A stretch of DNA of 64,000 bases from Pseudonocardia sp. HH130630-07 (lineage in GTDB: Bacteria; Actinomycetota; Actinomycetes; Mycobacteriales; Pseudonocardiaceae). The stretch's first letter is position 1. Each line of letters begins with the position of its first letter. Both the position numbers and the translations under genes were made by a program. Of this stretch, positions 35,970 to 45,801 are shown in pieces. The DNA is taken from the NCBI RefSeq assembly GCF_001698125.1, contig NZ_CP013855.1:1-64000 (forward strand), given 5' to 3'. The notes below the pieces were generated by a model, which worked only from the letters and a program-made list of their open reading frames with translations, searched no databases and had not been told where the DNA came from.

Positions 35970-37280
35970 ATGACGAACAGTCGCCGCTCCTATCGACCAC
36001 ATCGACACCGCACAGCAACTTCACCAGGTCGAGTCTCGTTACTCGTAACCGCGCTGTGCTGGGCCATGGTCGTGATCGAGGGATACGATCTCATCGCGTT
36101 CTCCACGGTGGTGCCGATCCTCCTGCGTGACCCGAACAGCGGTTATGGAACGGGCGAGATCGGAATGGTCGCCGCGGCAGTCTTCGTCGGAACGATGATC
36201 GGCGCCTTGGCCTCTGGTCCCCTCGCAGACCGTTTTGGGCGACGCCCGATTGCCATCGGCTCTGTCGTAACGTTCACCTTGTTCGGCGCACTCTGCGGCG
36301 TCGCCGCAGGTCCTGTTTCTCTAGGACTCCTACGCCTCCTTACTGGAATTGGAATCGGTGCACTGGTACCGGCGGCGTCCGCGTTAACCATGGAATTCGC
36401 CACTACCCGCCACCGCACCTTGGCTTACACCGTGATGCTGTCCGGGGTACCGCTCGGCGGAGTCGGAGCAGCCTTGACCGGACTTGTCGTGCTACCGACA
36501 CTGGGGTGGCGATGGATGTTTTTCTTATCGCTCGTTCCGGGGCTTTTCCTGATTCCAGTACTGTTAAGATGGCTGCCTGAATCACATATTTTTACCCGTG
36601 GAGCTATCCGGAAAGAAGGATCAGATTATCTCGTCGCAGACGATAGTGTGAACGATGAGATTGCGCCCGAGTCAGCGCTACGTGAGAGAGGCGGCATTTT
36701 CGCGCCGCGATTTCGAGCATTTTCATTGCTCTTCGCCTCGGCGACGTTCTGTGGGATGTTCGTCTGGTTTGGGCTGGCTACCTGGCTGCCTGGCATCATG
36801 AGCGAAGCAGGGTACGAACTAGGATCGAGTCTGCTATTTCTTCTGACCTTGAATCTCGGTGCCGTGGTCGGCTCGTTGTTCATCGCGGCTGCGACCGACC
36901 GTTGGGGTAACCGGCCAGTCGTGGTGTGTACCTATTTCGGCCTCACGCTGGCACTCTTCGGACTGTCCATGCAGCTGCCGCAGCCACTGCTATCCATCGC
37001 CATTGTCTGCGCCGGGATAGGCGGGCACGGTGGGCAGATCCTCATTAATGCCTTCGTCGGTGCATCATATCCTGATACCATGCGCGCGCGTGCACTGGGA
37101 TGGAGCCTCGGTGCCGGACGGCTGGGAACTATCGTCGGCCCTCTTATCATCGGATCGGTGGTAGGTGGATCTGATCCGCTCATCGGATTCATCATCTTCG
37201 CAGCTTTATCTGCGGGCGCTGCTGCCATCCTGGCCGTCATCCGACCTCGCTCACCGAGATACCATGGTGCGGCCACTTGA
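35970..37280 (+). CDS. Aromatic acid:H+ symporter (AAHS) family MFS transporter
   Basis: The 436-residue, 12-TM protein has AAHS signatures: the TM1 motif VVIEGYDLIAFSTVVP, whose Asp is needed in PcaK-type carriers, the loop 2-3 motif GPLADRFGRRP, and the loop 8-9 equivalent AAATDRWGNRP. AAHS proteins import hydroxylated aromatic acids with protons. Its place before hmgA suggests it takes up homogentisate or a hydroxyphenylacetate. GAGAGGTGAGAATCC precedes the ATG. A strong hairpin follows the stop. Confidence 0.88.
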   Translation: MTNSRRSYRPHRHRTATSPGRVSLLVTALCWAMVVIEGYDLIAFSTVVPILLRDPNSGYGTGEIGMVAAAVFVGTMIGALASGPLADRFGRRPIAIGSVVTFTLFGALCGVAAGPVSLGLLRLLTGIGIGALVPAASALTMEFATTRHRTLAYTVMLSGVPLGGVGAALTGLVVLPTLGWRWMFFLSLVPGLFLIPVLLRWLPESHIFTRGAIRKEGSDYLVADDSVNDEIAPESALRERGGIFAPRFRAFSLLFASATFCGMFVWFGLATWLPGIMSEAGYELGSSLLFLLTLNLGAVVGSLFIAAATDRWGNRPVVVCTYFGLTLALFGLSMQLPQPLLSIAIVCAGIGGHGGQILINAFVGASYPDTMRARALGWSLGAGRLGTIVGPLIIGSVVGGSDPLIGFIIFAALSAGAAAILAVIRPRSPRYHGAAT

Positions 37281-37301
37281 CCAAGATCTGTATCGGATGT
37301 G

Positions 37302-37335
37302 AACCCGGTGACTCCGCTCTCTGAGTCACCGGGTT
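37302..37335 (+). terminator. Hairpin terminator after the MFS gene
   Basis: AACCCGGTGACTC and GAGTCACCGGGTT form a perfect 13-bp stem with an 8-base loop, 22 bp after the MFS stop. It is followed by ATGTCTTCCTG rather than a clean T run, so termination may be partial. It separates the lower-GC IclR-DoxX-MFS block from hmgA. Confidence 0.75.
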
Positions 37336-37451
37336 ATGTCTTCCTGTAGTGTGGCGATGGCTCCGTGCAGTCGATTCGGCCAGCTTGGCCAGATGTATGA
37401 GTGGAAATGGATGCAGAGCAGAACGATGTCTAGCGTTGCGGGAAGGCTGTG

Positions 37452-38651
37452 ATGGGTTTCTATCGGAATGTTGGTGACGTCCCGCCGAAGCGGCACACCC
37501 AGCATCGACGCCCCGACGGGACGCTCTACTACGAGGAGCTGATGGGGGAGGAGGGCTTCTCCTCGGACTCCTCGCTGCTCTACCACGCGGGCGTCCCGTC
37601 GGCGATCGTCGACGCCACCCCCTGGGACCCGGGCGACCAGTCGCTCACCGACAACCGGCCGCTGCTCCCGCGCCACCTGCGGCTGCACGATCTCGGCACC
37701 CCGGACTGGAAGTCGGTCGACGTCGTGACCGGGCGCCGGCTGGTGCTGGGCAACGCCGACGTGCGGATCTCCTACGTCGTCGCGAGGGAGACCAGCCCGC
37801 TCTACCGCAACGCCGTCGGCGACGAGGTTGTCTACCTGGAGTCCGGGTCGGCGATCGTCGAGACCGTGTTCGGCGCGCTGCACGTGGTCCAGGGCGACTA
37901 CGTCGTCCTCCCGCGGGCGACGACCCACCGCTGGGTCCCCAGCGGGTCCGAGCCGCTGCGCGCCTACGCGATCGAGGCGTCGTCGCACATCGCCCCGCCC
38001 AAGCGGTACCTGTCGCGCTACGGCCAGCTGCTCGAGCACGCCCCGTACTGCGAGCGAGACCTGCACGGACCGGGCGCGCCGCTGCTCGTCGAGCAGGCCG
38101 ACGTCGAGGTGCTGGTGAAGCATCGCGGCGGGCCCGACGGGATCACCGGCACCCGCTACGTGGTGCCCACGCACCCGTTCGACGTCGTCGGCTGGGACGG
38201 CTGCCTGTACCCATACACGTTCAACGTCGCGGACTTCGAGCCGATCACCGGTCGCGTGCACCAGCCGCCGCCGGCGCATCAGGTCTTCGAGGGCTCCGGC
38301 TTCGTGGTCTGCAACTTCGTGCCGCGCAAGGTCGACTACCACCCGCTCGCCGTGCCGGTTCCCTATTACCACGCCAATGTGGACTCCGACGAGGTCATGT
38401 TCTACTGCGGCGGCGACTACGAGGCCCGTAAGGGCTCCGGGATCGGGCAGGGGTCGATCTCGCTGCACCCGGGCGGGCACAGCCACGGCCCGCAGCCCGG
38501 CGCGGTCGAGCGGGCGCTCGGCGCGGAGTCCTTCGACGAGCTCGCGGTCATGGTCGACACGTTCCGGCCGCTGGCCCTCGGTGAGGGCGGCCGGGCCTGT
38601 GAGGACCCGTCGTACGCGTGGAGCTGGGCCGGGCGGGGTTCGCCGTTGTGA
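37452..38651 (+). CDS. hmgA: Homogentisate 1,2-dioxygenase
   Basis: The 399-residue protein opens the homogentisate ring to maleylacetoacetate with a mononuclear Fe(II). Family blocks are present: MGFYRNVGDVPPKRHTQHR, GDEVVYLESGSAIVETVFG, LPRATTHRW, FCNFVPRK-like VVCNFVPRKVDYH, and the metal-binding region YYHANVDSDEVMFYCGGDY with LHPGGHSHGPQPG. The Fe ligands are expected to be the His of YYHANVD, the Glu of DEVMF and a His of GGHSHG. ATG 37452 or the adjacent GTG 37449 are possible starts. It overlaps the next gene by 4 bases. Confidence 0.92.
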   Translation: MGFYRNVGDVPPKRHTQHRRPDGTLYYEELMGEEGFSSDSSLLYHAGVPSAIVDATPWDPGDQSLTDNRPLLPRHLRLHDLGTPDWKSVDVVTGRRLVLGNADVRISYVVARETSPLYRNAVGDEVVYLESGSAIVETVFGALHVVQGDYVVLPRATTHRWVPSGSEPLRAYAIEASSHIAPPKRYLSRYGQLLEHAPYCERDLHGPGAPLLVEQADVEVLVKHRGGPDGITGTRYVVPTHPFDVVGWDGCLYPYTFNVADFEPITGRVHQPPPAHQVFEGSGFVVCNFVPRKVDYHPLAVPVPYYHANVDSDEVMFYCGGDYEARKGSGIGQGSISLHPGGHSHGPQPGAVERALGAESFDELAVMVDTFRPLALGEGGRACEDPSYAWSWAGRGSPL

Positions 38652-39496
38652 TCGGCCCGCTGGTCACCGGCCTGTGCGACGACGCGGCCGTCTTCCCACC
38701 CGGGTCGGCATCGCTCCCGGCCGCGGTGCGGGCCCACCTGGATCGGCGCGACGCCTGGTATGCCGCGCTTGTCGGCCCGCTCATCCTGCCCGACGGCGCC
38801 CTCGCCGAGCTGGCCACGTTAGTCCCGGCCGAGACGACGCTACCGCTGTCGGTCACGCTGCCCGGCGGCCCGGACGGTCTCGACGCGGTGCGCGCCACCG
38901 CGGCCCGGCTGCCGGTGGATCTGCGGTCGGTCGAGGTGCCGGTCGCCCCGGCGGCGGACCCGGTGGACGCCGTGGACCAGATCGCCGGGTCCGCCGCCGG
39001 GATCGACGCCTACGTCGAGATCCCGCGCGACGGCTCCGGCCCCGCGGTGCTCCGGCGGGTCGCCGAACTCGGCCTGCGCGCTAAATTCCGCACCGGTGGG
39101 GTGTGGGCCGAGCTGTACCCGCCGGTCGGCGAGCTGGCCGCCGCGCTCACCGACGCCGTCGCGGCCGGGGTGGCGTTCAAGGCCACCGCCGGGCTCCACC
39201 ACGCCGTCCGCACCACCGACCCAACGACCGGGTTTGACCAACACGGGTTCCTGAACCTGCTGCTCGCCACCTCCGTCCTCCTCGACGGCGGCGGCAGGTC
39301 CGATGCGGCCGCCGCCCTCGCCGACCGCGACGGCCCCGGTCTCGCCACCCGACTGGACGAGCTCGCTCTGGTGCAAGTCTCCGCCGTCCGTCGCGCCGTC
39401 GTGTCCTACGGCACCTGCAGTGTCACCGACCCGCTGGCCGAGCTCGTCGCCCTCGGCCTGATCACCGTCCCCGACCGGGAGGGATCCCCAACATGA
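38648..39496 (+). CDS. Uncharacterised protein coupled between hmgA and fahA
   Basis: The 282-residue protein from GTG 38648 overlaps the hmgA stop (GTGA), and its own stop overlaps the fahA ATG (ATGA), so all three are translationally coupled. No named family recognised. The pattern of alternating strands and helices with conserved-looking LRAKFRTGGVWAELYPP and GVAFKATAGLHHAVR suggests a TIM-barrel-like fold with lysines in strands. The position implies a step or accessory function between maleylacetoacetate formation and fumarylacetoacetate hydrolysis. No isomerase gene is otherwise present. Confidence 0.75.
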   Translation: MIGPLVTGLCDDAAVFPPGSASLPAAVRAHLDRRDAWYAALVGPLILPDGALAELATLVPAETTLPLSVTLPGGPDGLDAVRATAARLPVDLRSVEVPVAPAADPVDAVDQIAGSAAGIDAYVEIPRDGSGPAVLRRVAELGLRAKFRTGGVWAELYPPVGELAAALTDAVAAGVAFKATAGLHHAVRTTDPTTGFDQHGFLNLLLATSVLLDGGGRSDAAAALADRDGPGLATRLDELALVQVSAVRRAVVSYGTCSVTDPLAELVALGLITVPDREGSPT

Positions 39497-40677
39497 CGAC
39501 CGTCGAGATCCCCGAGGGATCACTCTTCGGCCTCGCGAACCTGCCCTACGGTGTGTTCTCTCCCGACGGAGGGGATCGACGGGTCGGGGTGCGTGTCGGC
39601 GACTCCGTGCTCGACCTCGCCGAACTGCTGCCCGGCGAGCGCGCCACCTTCGCCACCGACACCCTGAACCCGTTCCTCGCCCAGGGCCGAGACCGCTGGG
39701 CCGCCGTCCGCGCCGCGATCACCGAGGCCGCAGCCAGTGACATACCAGAGCGCGCCGTGCACCCTGTCGCTGTGGTGACCCTGCACCTGCCGTTCACCGT
39801 CGGCGACTACGTGGACTTCTACGCCTCCGAGCACCACGCCACGAACCTCGGACAGCTATTCCGCCCGGACTCCGAGCCGCTGACGTCAAACTGGAAGCAC
39901 CTACCCGTCGGCTACCACGGCCGCGCCGGCACCGTCGTCGTCTCCGGGACCGGGATCGTCCGCCCGTGCGGGCAGCGCAAGGCCCCGGCCGACGACGTCC
40001 CTACCTACGGTCCGGCGCAGCGCCTGGACATCGAGGCCGAGCTCGGCTTCGTCGTCGGGACCGGGTCCGCGCTCGGCACCCGGATCAGCGTCGACGCGTT
40101 CGACGACCACGTATTCGGCGCGGTCCTGGTCAACGACTGGTCCGCCCGCGACCTGCAGGCCTGGGAATACGTGCCGCTCGGCCCGCATCTGGGCAAGAGT
40201 TTCGCGACCTCGGTCTCGCCGTGGGTGGTTCCGCTCGCCGCGCTGCGCGACGCCCGCGTCCCGCTGCCCGGCCAGGACCCGAAGCCGCTGCCCTACCTGC
40301 GTGGTGAGACGGACGCCAGCCTGGACATCGAGCTCGTCGTCGAGTGGAACGGCGAGGAGGTGGCTCGCCCGCCGTACCGCGAGATGTACTGGTCCCCGGC
40401 GCAGATGCTGGCGCACCTGACCATCAACGGCGCCTCCACCCGCCCCGGTGACCTCTACGCGTCGGGCACGATCTCCGGGCCCGAGCGCCACCAGCGCGGC
40501 GCGTTCATCGAGCTGACCTGGGGCGGGCACGAACCAATCACAGTCAAAGGCGAGAAGCGCACCTTCCTACTCGACGGAGACGAAGTTGTCATCTCCGCTA
40601 CCGCACCCGGCCCGGACGGGACACGGATCGGATTCGGCGACGTCACCGGAACCATCATTCCAGCAGTTCTGGAATAA
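39493..40677 (+). CDS. fahA: Fumarylacetoacetase
   Basis: The 394-residue protein hydrolyses fumarylacetoacetate to fumarate and acetoacetate, ending the homogentisate route. It has the N-terminal SH3-like domain (FGLANLPYGVFSPDGG) and the C-terminal catalytic domain. Metal and active-site blocks are visible: VGDYVDFYASEHHATNLGQLFRP (Asp and His dyad), LPVGYHGRAGTVVVSG, LDIEAELGFVVG (Glu pair) and NDWSARDLQAWEYVPLGPHLGKSF. It is intact and full length. IS256 inserted 45 bp after its stop. Confidence 0.92.
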   Translation: MTTVEIPEGSLFGLANLPYGVFSPDGGDRRVGVRVGDSVLDLAELLPGERATFATDTLNPFLAQGRDRWAAVRAAITEAAASDIPERAVHPVAVVTLHLPFTVGDYVDFYASEHHATNLGQLFRPDSEPLTSNWKHLPVGYHGRAGTVVVSGTGIVRPCGQRKAPADDVPTYGPAQRLDIEAELGFVVGTGSALGTRISVDAFDDHVFGAVLVNDWSARDLQAWEYVPLGPHLGKSFATSVSPWVVPLAALRDARVPLPGQDPKPLPYLRGETDASLDIELVVEWNGEEVARPPYREMYWSPAQMLAHLTINGASTRPGDLYASGTISGPERHQRGAFIELTWGGHEPITVKGEKRTFLLDGDEVVISATAPGPDGTRIGFGDVTGTIIPAVLE

Positions 40678-40969
40678 TCACCCACCAAAGAGGCTTATTC
40701 ACGTCCTGCGGGAAAAGTTTTTGGGTCTGTAACAGGAACGGTGGTTCCGGCGTTGTTGGTCAGTAGTGCTCGGCGGATGGCCAGCGGTCACTGAAAGTGA
40801 TCGCGAAGGCGTTGATCACCGGCTTCCATCGGATCGTCCACCGTGCGCGGCCTCGCCCGGTCGGGTCGAGGCTGCGGGTCACAAGGTACAGGCATTTCAA
40901 CGCGGCCGCCTCGCTGGGGAAATGCCCTCGCGCCCGTACCGCTCGGCGGTAGCGGGCGTTGAGTGATTC

Positions 40970-42336
40970 GAAGCTCTCTTGTCAAGCAGCAGCTGCGGAG
41001 CTGGTCGGTGTGGTCGCCGTGGAGCGTCTTGCGTCGGTCCACATGTGTCTGATGATGATGTTCGCGAGCTGCCGCTTGTGGCTTCGCCGAGCCTCACGTT
41101 TTGTCTTGTTGTCGGTGACCCGTTTCGCCATGTACTCTTTCGCCGGCGGGTGGCATCGGACTTGCGTGACGTGCACGATGTGCAGAATAGAGTTGACAGC
41201 TCGATTGCCGCCGAGGTCGAGTCGGTGCCGACGGGCCGGCCCGTGACCTTCACCCGACGAGAGGGCGACGGGCGCGATTCCGCACCAGCGTGCAAACTGG
41301 GCCTCGGTCGTGAACCGGCACGGATCGCCGATCTCGACCAGAAGATCCATGGCTGTGACCACGCCGACACCGCGGACCTCTGTGAGGGTGCAGCCAAGGT
41401 CGCTGAGGAGGGCGGGAATCTGTCGGTCGAGTTCCTTGATCCGCGCCGTCAGGGTGATGATGTCGTTCAGGCTGGCCGCGAGCCGGTCGAGCTTGAGCCG
41501 CTCGGCTGGGCTGAGCAGATCGGGGTTCGCGACGCCGTCGACCAGGGACTGGAGCTGCGGGAGAACGCGGCTGGTCGAGGGCAACGTGGCGCGGATGGCG
41601 ACGGGGAGCGTGACGAGTACTGCTTCGGACTCGGTGAGCAGCCGAACACGCTGCAGGACAAGAGATTCACGCCAGTCGCGGATCACCGTGAGCGTCTGCC
41701 ATGTCGGGCTGGGCGCGGTGTGCTTCCCGGCCGGAGGCAGCTCGGGGTCGCTGAGGGCCTCTCGGGCGATGGCCTCCGCGTCCTCGGCGTCGGTCTTGGC
41801 CCGACGACGACGCTTACGCCGCTCCGCGGTGCGGTTGGCTTGGACTTCGCGCACGTCGTAACCCGCGGCCGCGAGCGCGAGGACCAGCGGCTGGCCGAGA
41901 AATCCCGATCCTTCGATGCCGATCCGGTCGATCGTCAGCTCGACACCGAGCAGGAACGTCAGCAGCTCATCGATACCGCCCTTGGTGATGGAGAAGGACT
42001 TGTTGTCGACCACGCCGCCTCGATGATCGAGGACTGCGATGGTAGCCGTATTCTTGTGAGGATCGATCCCCGCGACACCGTGTTCGTGCGTCAACACTTG
42101 TTCCCGTCTGCGTGGCCTATCGTGGACAGCGCAGGCCCGCGGTGTCGGCAGATCTGGGTTGAGTCAGGCAGGCTCTCTTCAAGCCAGGCACCGCGGGCCT
42201 GCGCTCACGCGGCCAGCCCGACACTTCGAATCGAAGACAGCCTCACGGCGTCAATAGCGTTCAGAGTCAGGGCTGGCCGCCTCGAGCATCGGCCGGGGAA
42301 GCAACGCCCTGACCGACTCCTTGATCTAAACACCCA
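40970..42336 (-). mobile_element. IS110-family element, copy 2
   Basis: Inverted duplicate of 22311-23677, with the same junctions in IS256. It carries the transposase gene 40982-42097. Confidence 0.85.
40982..42097 (-). CDS. IS110-family transposase, copy 2
   Basis: 371 residues, identical in translation to the gene at 22550-23665, with all DEDD residues and the C-terminal RGVGVVTAMDLLVEIG region. It is intact, so either copy could supply transposase. Confidence 0.9.
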   Translation of the reverse strand: MLTHEHGVAGIDPHKNTATIAVLDHRGGVVDNKSFSITKGGIDELLTFLLGVELTIDRIGIEGSGFLGQPLVLALAAAGYDVREVQANRTAERRKRRRRAKTDAEDAEAIAREALSDPELPPAGKHTAPSPTWQTLTVIRDWRESLVLQRVRLLTESEAVLVTLPVAIRATLPSTSRVLPQLQSLVDGVANPDLLSPAERLKLDRLAASLNDIITLTARIKELDRQIPALLSDLGCTLTEVRGVGVVTAMDLLVEIGDPCRFTTEAQFARWCGIAPVALSSGEGHGPARRHRLDLGGNRAVNSILHIVHVTQVRCHPPAKEYMAKRVTDNKTKREARRSHKRQLANIIIRHMWTDARRSTATTPTSSAAAA

Positions 42337-42799
42337 GATCGCGTTCGTCGAACACAACACGGCACGGATCTCGGCATCGTAGTCGAGGAACGGAACGAAC
42401 TCGGTCCAGGCGTTGCGCCACAACCGGATCATCGCCGGATAAGTGCGACCCCATTTTTCGTCGAGGTCATCGAGAGCAGCGAGAGCGGCGTCGGCGGTGG
42501 GGGCCGTGTAGATCGCCCGAATCCCTCGCTTGATCGCATCGGTGTCACGCCGCGACGTCAACCGGAACGAGTTCCTGATCAAGTGCACGATGCATGTCTG
42601 CACGATGGTCTGTGGCCACACGTTCTCCACCACCTCGGGCAGGCCTTTCAACCCGTCGCAGACCAGGAAGAACACGTCCCGCATGCCGCGGTTACGCAGG
42701 TCGGTCAGCACCCCGAGCCAGACCTGACTTGCACAGGTGTTCTATGATCGATTCGTGTTGATGCTGGTCAGTGGGTTGCCGGGTCAGGATCTGGGGCAC

Positions 42800-42872
42800 T
42801 GAGCCTTTTTCAACCTGACCAGCGAGCTTCTGCGTCAGGAGATCGCGAAGGTTGCAGCGCAACTGCTCTGAC
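42800..42872. mobile_element. MITE fragment, left half
   Basis: Matches the first 73 bp of the 167-bp MITE at 26703 (TGAGCCTTTTTCAACCTG through AACTGCTCTGAC) and is cut by the IS1380 end at about 42873. The 77 bp before it (42723-42799) match nothing recognised. Confidence 0.85.
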
Positions 42873-44612
42873 TCGAATCCGCGAGTAGGCTATGAGCTGA
42901 TCTTGGTCGGCCAAAGTTGATGTTGCTTGGGTCGGGAGTGGGGTGGTGGGCAAGCGGGCGGCCCGAGTGTCGCCTCGGGTGGCGGGTTCCTGTGCTGGTC
43001 GGGGCCGGTGCGGCCGGGTCAGGACGGAGCGGGCAGGGCGCGGACGCGGGCGAGGACCTCGGCGAGTAGGTGCTCGCCGGGTGGTAGGCGCAGGGTGAGG
43101 CCGCGGGCGTGGCGCACGAGGCGGGCGGGGATGGTGATCAGCCGCCGGCGCAGGGTGGCGATCATGGCCTGGCCGCCGCGGACGCCGTGCCCGACCAGGC
43201 GCCCGTCGCGGGTGCGGGCGGTGAGGTGGTGCAGCCACCCGCTGGTGGTGGCGGCCAGGAGTGCGCCCCACATCCAGGCTCGGTTCACCGCGAGGTGTCC
43301 GGAGGGGAGGTGGCGCAGCGCGGCGCCGTGCTTGGTGTCGCGGAACAGGTTCTCCACCTTCGTGCGGTGGCGGTACCAGTACTCGGCCTGCGCGGCTGCG
43401 GCAGGTGTGGAGACGTCGAGGTTGGTCACGATGAACGAGTAGGCGAACACCCCGTCGACCTTGGCCACCGTAGCGAGGTCGTCGAGCGGGAGCGCCCGCT
43501 GGGCGGGGTGCAGGGTGCGTCGGCGCCGCGCTCGCGGGTCACCGGAGACCTGGCCGTGGTCCAGGTCGAGCCGGACCCGACGGATCAGCAGCTGGGTCGC
43601 TGCGGGCCACCAGTTCGGGCAATAGTCGGCCACCGCGACCTGCGCGCCGGTCATGTCGATCGCGTCGGTCCACCCGTCGGCCGCGACGCCGTCGAGGATG
43701 CGCCACAGCGGCGCGATGCGTCGGGCGCCGATGGCGAACTCCACGCCGACGAACAGGGCTGCGCGGGCGAGCTGCCCGGCGAAGTAGCCCGCGTCCGCAC
43801 GCACGCGGACTCGCCCCGCCCGCGCCTGCGCGGGGAGCGCGGCCAGCGCCCGGTGGAACAGCTCGGCGCTGGTGGCGCGGGGGTCATCCCGGCCCGAACC
43901 GAGGTCAGCGGCCAGCACCACCGCGGTGTCGGCCCAGGTCGCGACGTGCGGGCGGGCGACCCGCTGGCCTTGGTGGTTGAACACCACGCCCTGCTTGAGC
44001 CGGCCGTAAACCTCGACATCGGTGGTGTCCAGATCGATCGTCACGTCCGCCGTCAGCTGCTCGGCCCGGTCCGGGTCGACCTGGGCGAGCAGGTCCAGCG
44101 CGGTGGTGTGCACGTCACCGAGCCCCCGGTCTCCACCGCCGCCCACTGCCCCTCGATGAACTTGCGCGCGAGCCCGGCGGCGGTCGTGGACGCCAACCCC
44201 GGCACCGGCGTGAGTGCCTGCCCGGCGGTGTCGGCGCGGTGCCGGTCCAGCCCGACCAGGAAGTCCTCCCCGCACAGCTGCGCCGCCGACATGCCGACCA
44301 GCATCTGCCCGGCGCTGCACCCGCGGTCGCGGTCCTTGATGGGCCCGACCGCGGCGTCGAGCTTGTCGATGATCCCGAGCCGGTCGATCAGCTCGGTCAC
44401 CGCGGCCAGCCCGGAGAACCTGGTCAGCGCCGCGTCCGGCGCGCCGAGACGCACCCGCGCACACCGCGGGCGTCGCTTGCGTACTGTTCGCACCTGATAG
44501 GTGTCCTCTCAACCCGCAATGTCGTGTCGTCGCAAACACGATCATCGCAGGTCAGCGGGCACCTATCGCCATCTCCCCAGTCCGGCCACCAGCGCAACTC
44601 GCGGATTCGGGT
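42873..44612 (-). mobile_element. IS1380-family element
   Basis: The ends are inverted: CGAATCCGCGAGTAG near 42875 and CAACTCGCGGATTCG near 44595-44609. The element interrupts the MITE; the MITE's other half is not found on the right side. Confidence 0.8.
43019..44493 (-). pseudogene. IS1380-family transposase, frameshifted
   Basis: The N-terminal frame (44493 to about 44125) has LIDRLGIIDKLDAAVGPIKDRDRG and FLVGLDRHRADTAG. The C-terminal frame has VTIDLDTTDVEVYG (catalytic Asp), VRVRADAGYFAG (Asp) and YWYRHRTKVENLFRDTKHG (Glu). The frames do not meet: a G run at about 44121-44127 (minus strand) is out of register after GQWAAVETG. Sequencing error is possible, but in the assembly given the gene is broken. 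Confidence 0.75.
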
Positions 44613-44889
44613 CTGGATGCTCTGACGGTCGACTCGTCGAGCACTGGTCGCTCGACTCGTGCCGCTGCGGGCCGATCTCCTCGGCTGGTGTGCCGTGCTC
44701 GGTGCCTGGCCCATGGCTCTCGGCCGGCCGGTGCCGGGCCGGTCGGCGCGATTCGGCACGGCAGCTGCTCACCGGTTCCACTGCGGCAGTGCCCGGACTC
44801 TTCGACGACAGCCCGCAGCGACGCGGCCGTCCGTGTGTGCAGGTGGGCAGGTGGGCAGGTGTCGGCGACGATGTCGCCGCCACTGCCGG

Positions 44890-45681
44890 TCAGCCTTGCA
44901 CAGCTTCGGCGAGCTGGTGTGCCAGTTCCGATGTGGCGGCGACGATCCCGGACCAGCGGCGGGTCAGGTCGGGATCGATCTCGATCGGGCGGCCGTAGGC
45001 ATCGATCACGACGCCGCCCGCCGCGGGTACGAGGACCGCGGCGGCGGCGATGTCCATGATCCGGTGGGTGTCGGAACCCGCGTCGGCGAAGGCGTCAGTG
45101 GATCCCTGCGCCACGAGTGCTGCTTCAAGGCAGCTGGAGGACAGGATCCGCACCCTGGCTGCGCGTCGGCTAACGCGCAGCCACGCGGATTCGTTCGCCG
45201 GATGTGGGCGCAGCAGACTCACGGCAGCGCCGTCGAGTTCCCGGCGGCCGCTGGTGCGCCACGGTCCGGGGCGGCCGACCTGTGCGTGCCAGCTGCGTCC
45301 GGTGTCGAGCCACGTTGTCAGGGACTCGACCGGCTCGTTGTCGAGCACCACGACGCCGGCGAACGCGGCCAGCGGTACCCCCGCGACGGCGTTCGCGGTG
45401 CCGTCCACCGGATCGACGACCAGGGTTGTCGCCGATCCGTTGTCGACGACGCCGATCTCCTCGCTGATCAGGTTCACCCGGTGTGCGGTGGCCGTCTCGG
45501 CGACGGCGGCGTCGACGAAGAGGTCGAGCCTGGTGGTGGGCGTGCCGTCGGCGCCGAGTTCCACCTTCTCGGAGAGCATCGCGGGGGTGTGGTCGCGGCG
45601 TGCCTGCTGGAAGGTCGTCATCGCCGCGCGGGCGACGGCGGCCAGCGCGGGATGGGTGCCGTCGGGGATGTCGATGTTCAT
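44890..45681 (-). CDS. Inositol monophosphatase-family phosphatase
   Basis: The 263-residue protein of the Li-sensitive, Mg-dependent FIG superfamily has LISEEIG (metal-binding Glu), DPVDGTANAVAGVPL (the DPxDGT motif) and HRIMDIAAAAVLVPAAGGVV (the WD-type motif, with MD instead of WD). It lies 120 bp after phnM on the same strand. C-P lyase breakdown gives phosphorylated ribose intermediates, so it may act there in place of the absent phnP/phnN; this is inference. The 277 bp between it and the IS1380 end hold no gene. Confidence 0.75.
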   Translation of the reverse strand: MNIDIPDGTHPALAAVARAAMTTFQQARRDHTPAMLSEKVELGADGTPTTRLDLFVDAAVAETATAHRVNLISEEIGVVDNGSATTLVVDPVDGTANAVAGVPLAAFAGVVVLDNEPVESLTTWLDTGRSWHAQVGRPGPWRTSGRRELDGAAVSLLRPHPANESAWLRVSRRAARVRILSSSCLEAALVAQGSTDAFADAGSDTHRIMDIAAAAVLVPAAGGVVIDAYGRPIEIDPDLTRRWSGIVAATSELAHQLAEAVQG

Positions 45682-45801
45682 TCGTCTTCCGAGCTCGTGG
45701 GCCGCATCAGGTGCGGGATCGACCGGTGCACGCGTGACGATCGGGGCAGGCCCGGACGGGGTGGGTGTCGGTCCTCGGCTGGTGGGTCGGGCGTGAGTCG
45801 G

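Larger units (their letters stand above)
40723..42722 (-). mobile_element. IS256::IS110 compound element, copy 2 (inverted, truncated)
   Basis: This is the reverse complement of 21925-23924, including the same IS110 inserted at the same codon. It starts with the IS256 terminal repeat at 40723 and breaks off at about 42722 inside the transposase gene, so the 5' third of IS256 is missing. Apart from a substitution near the break, no differences were noticed. Confidence 0.88.

Noticed and set aside
44613..44889. Reading frames between IS1380 and the phosphatase gene
   Set aside because: They are Ser/Arg-rich shadow frames without start signals; no gene was called.
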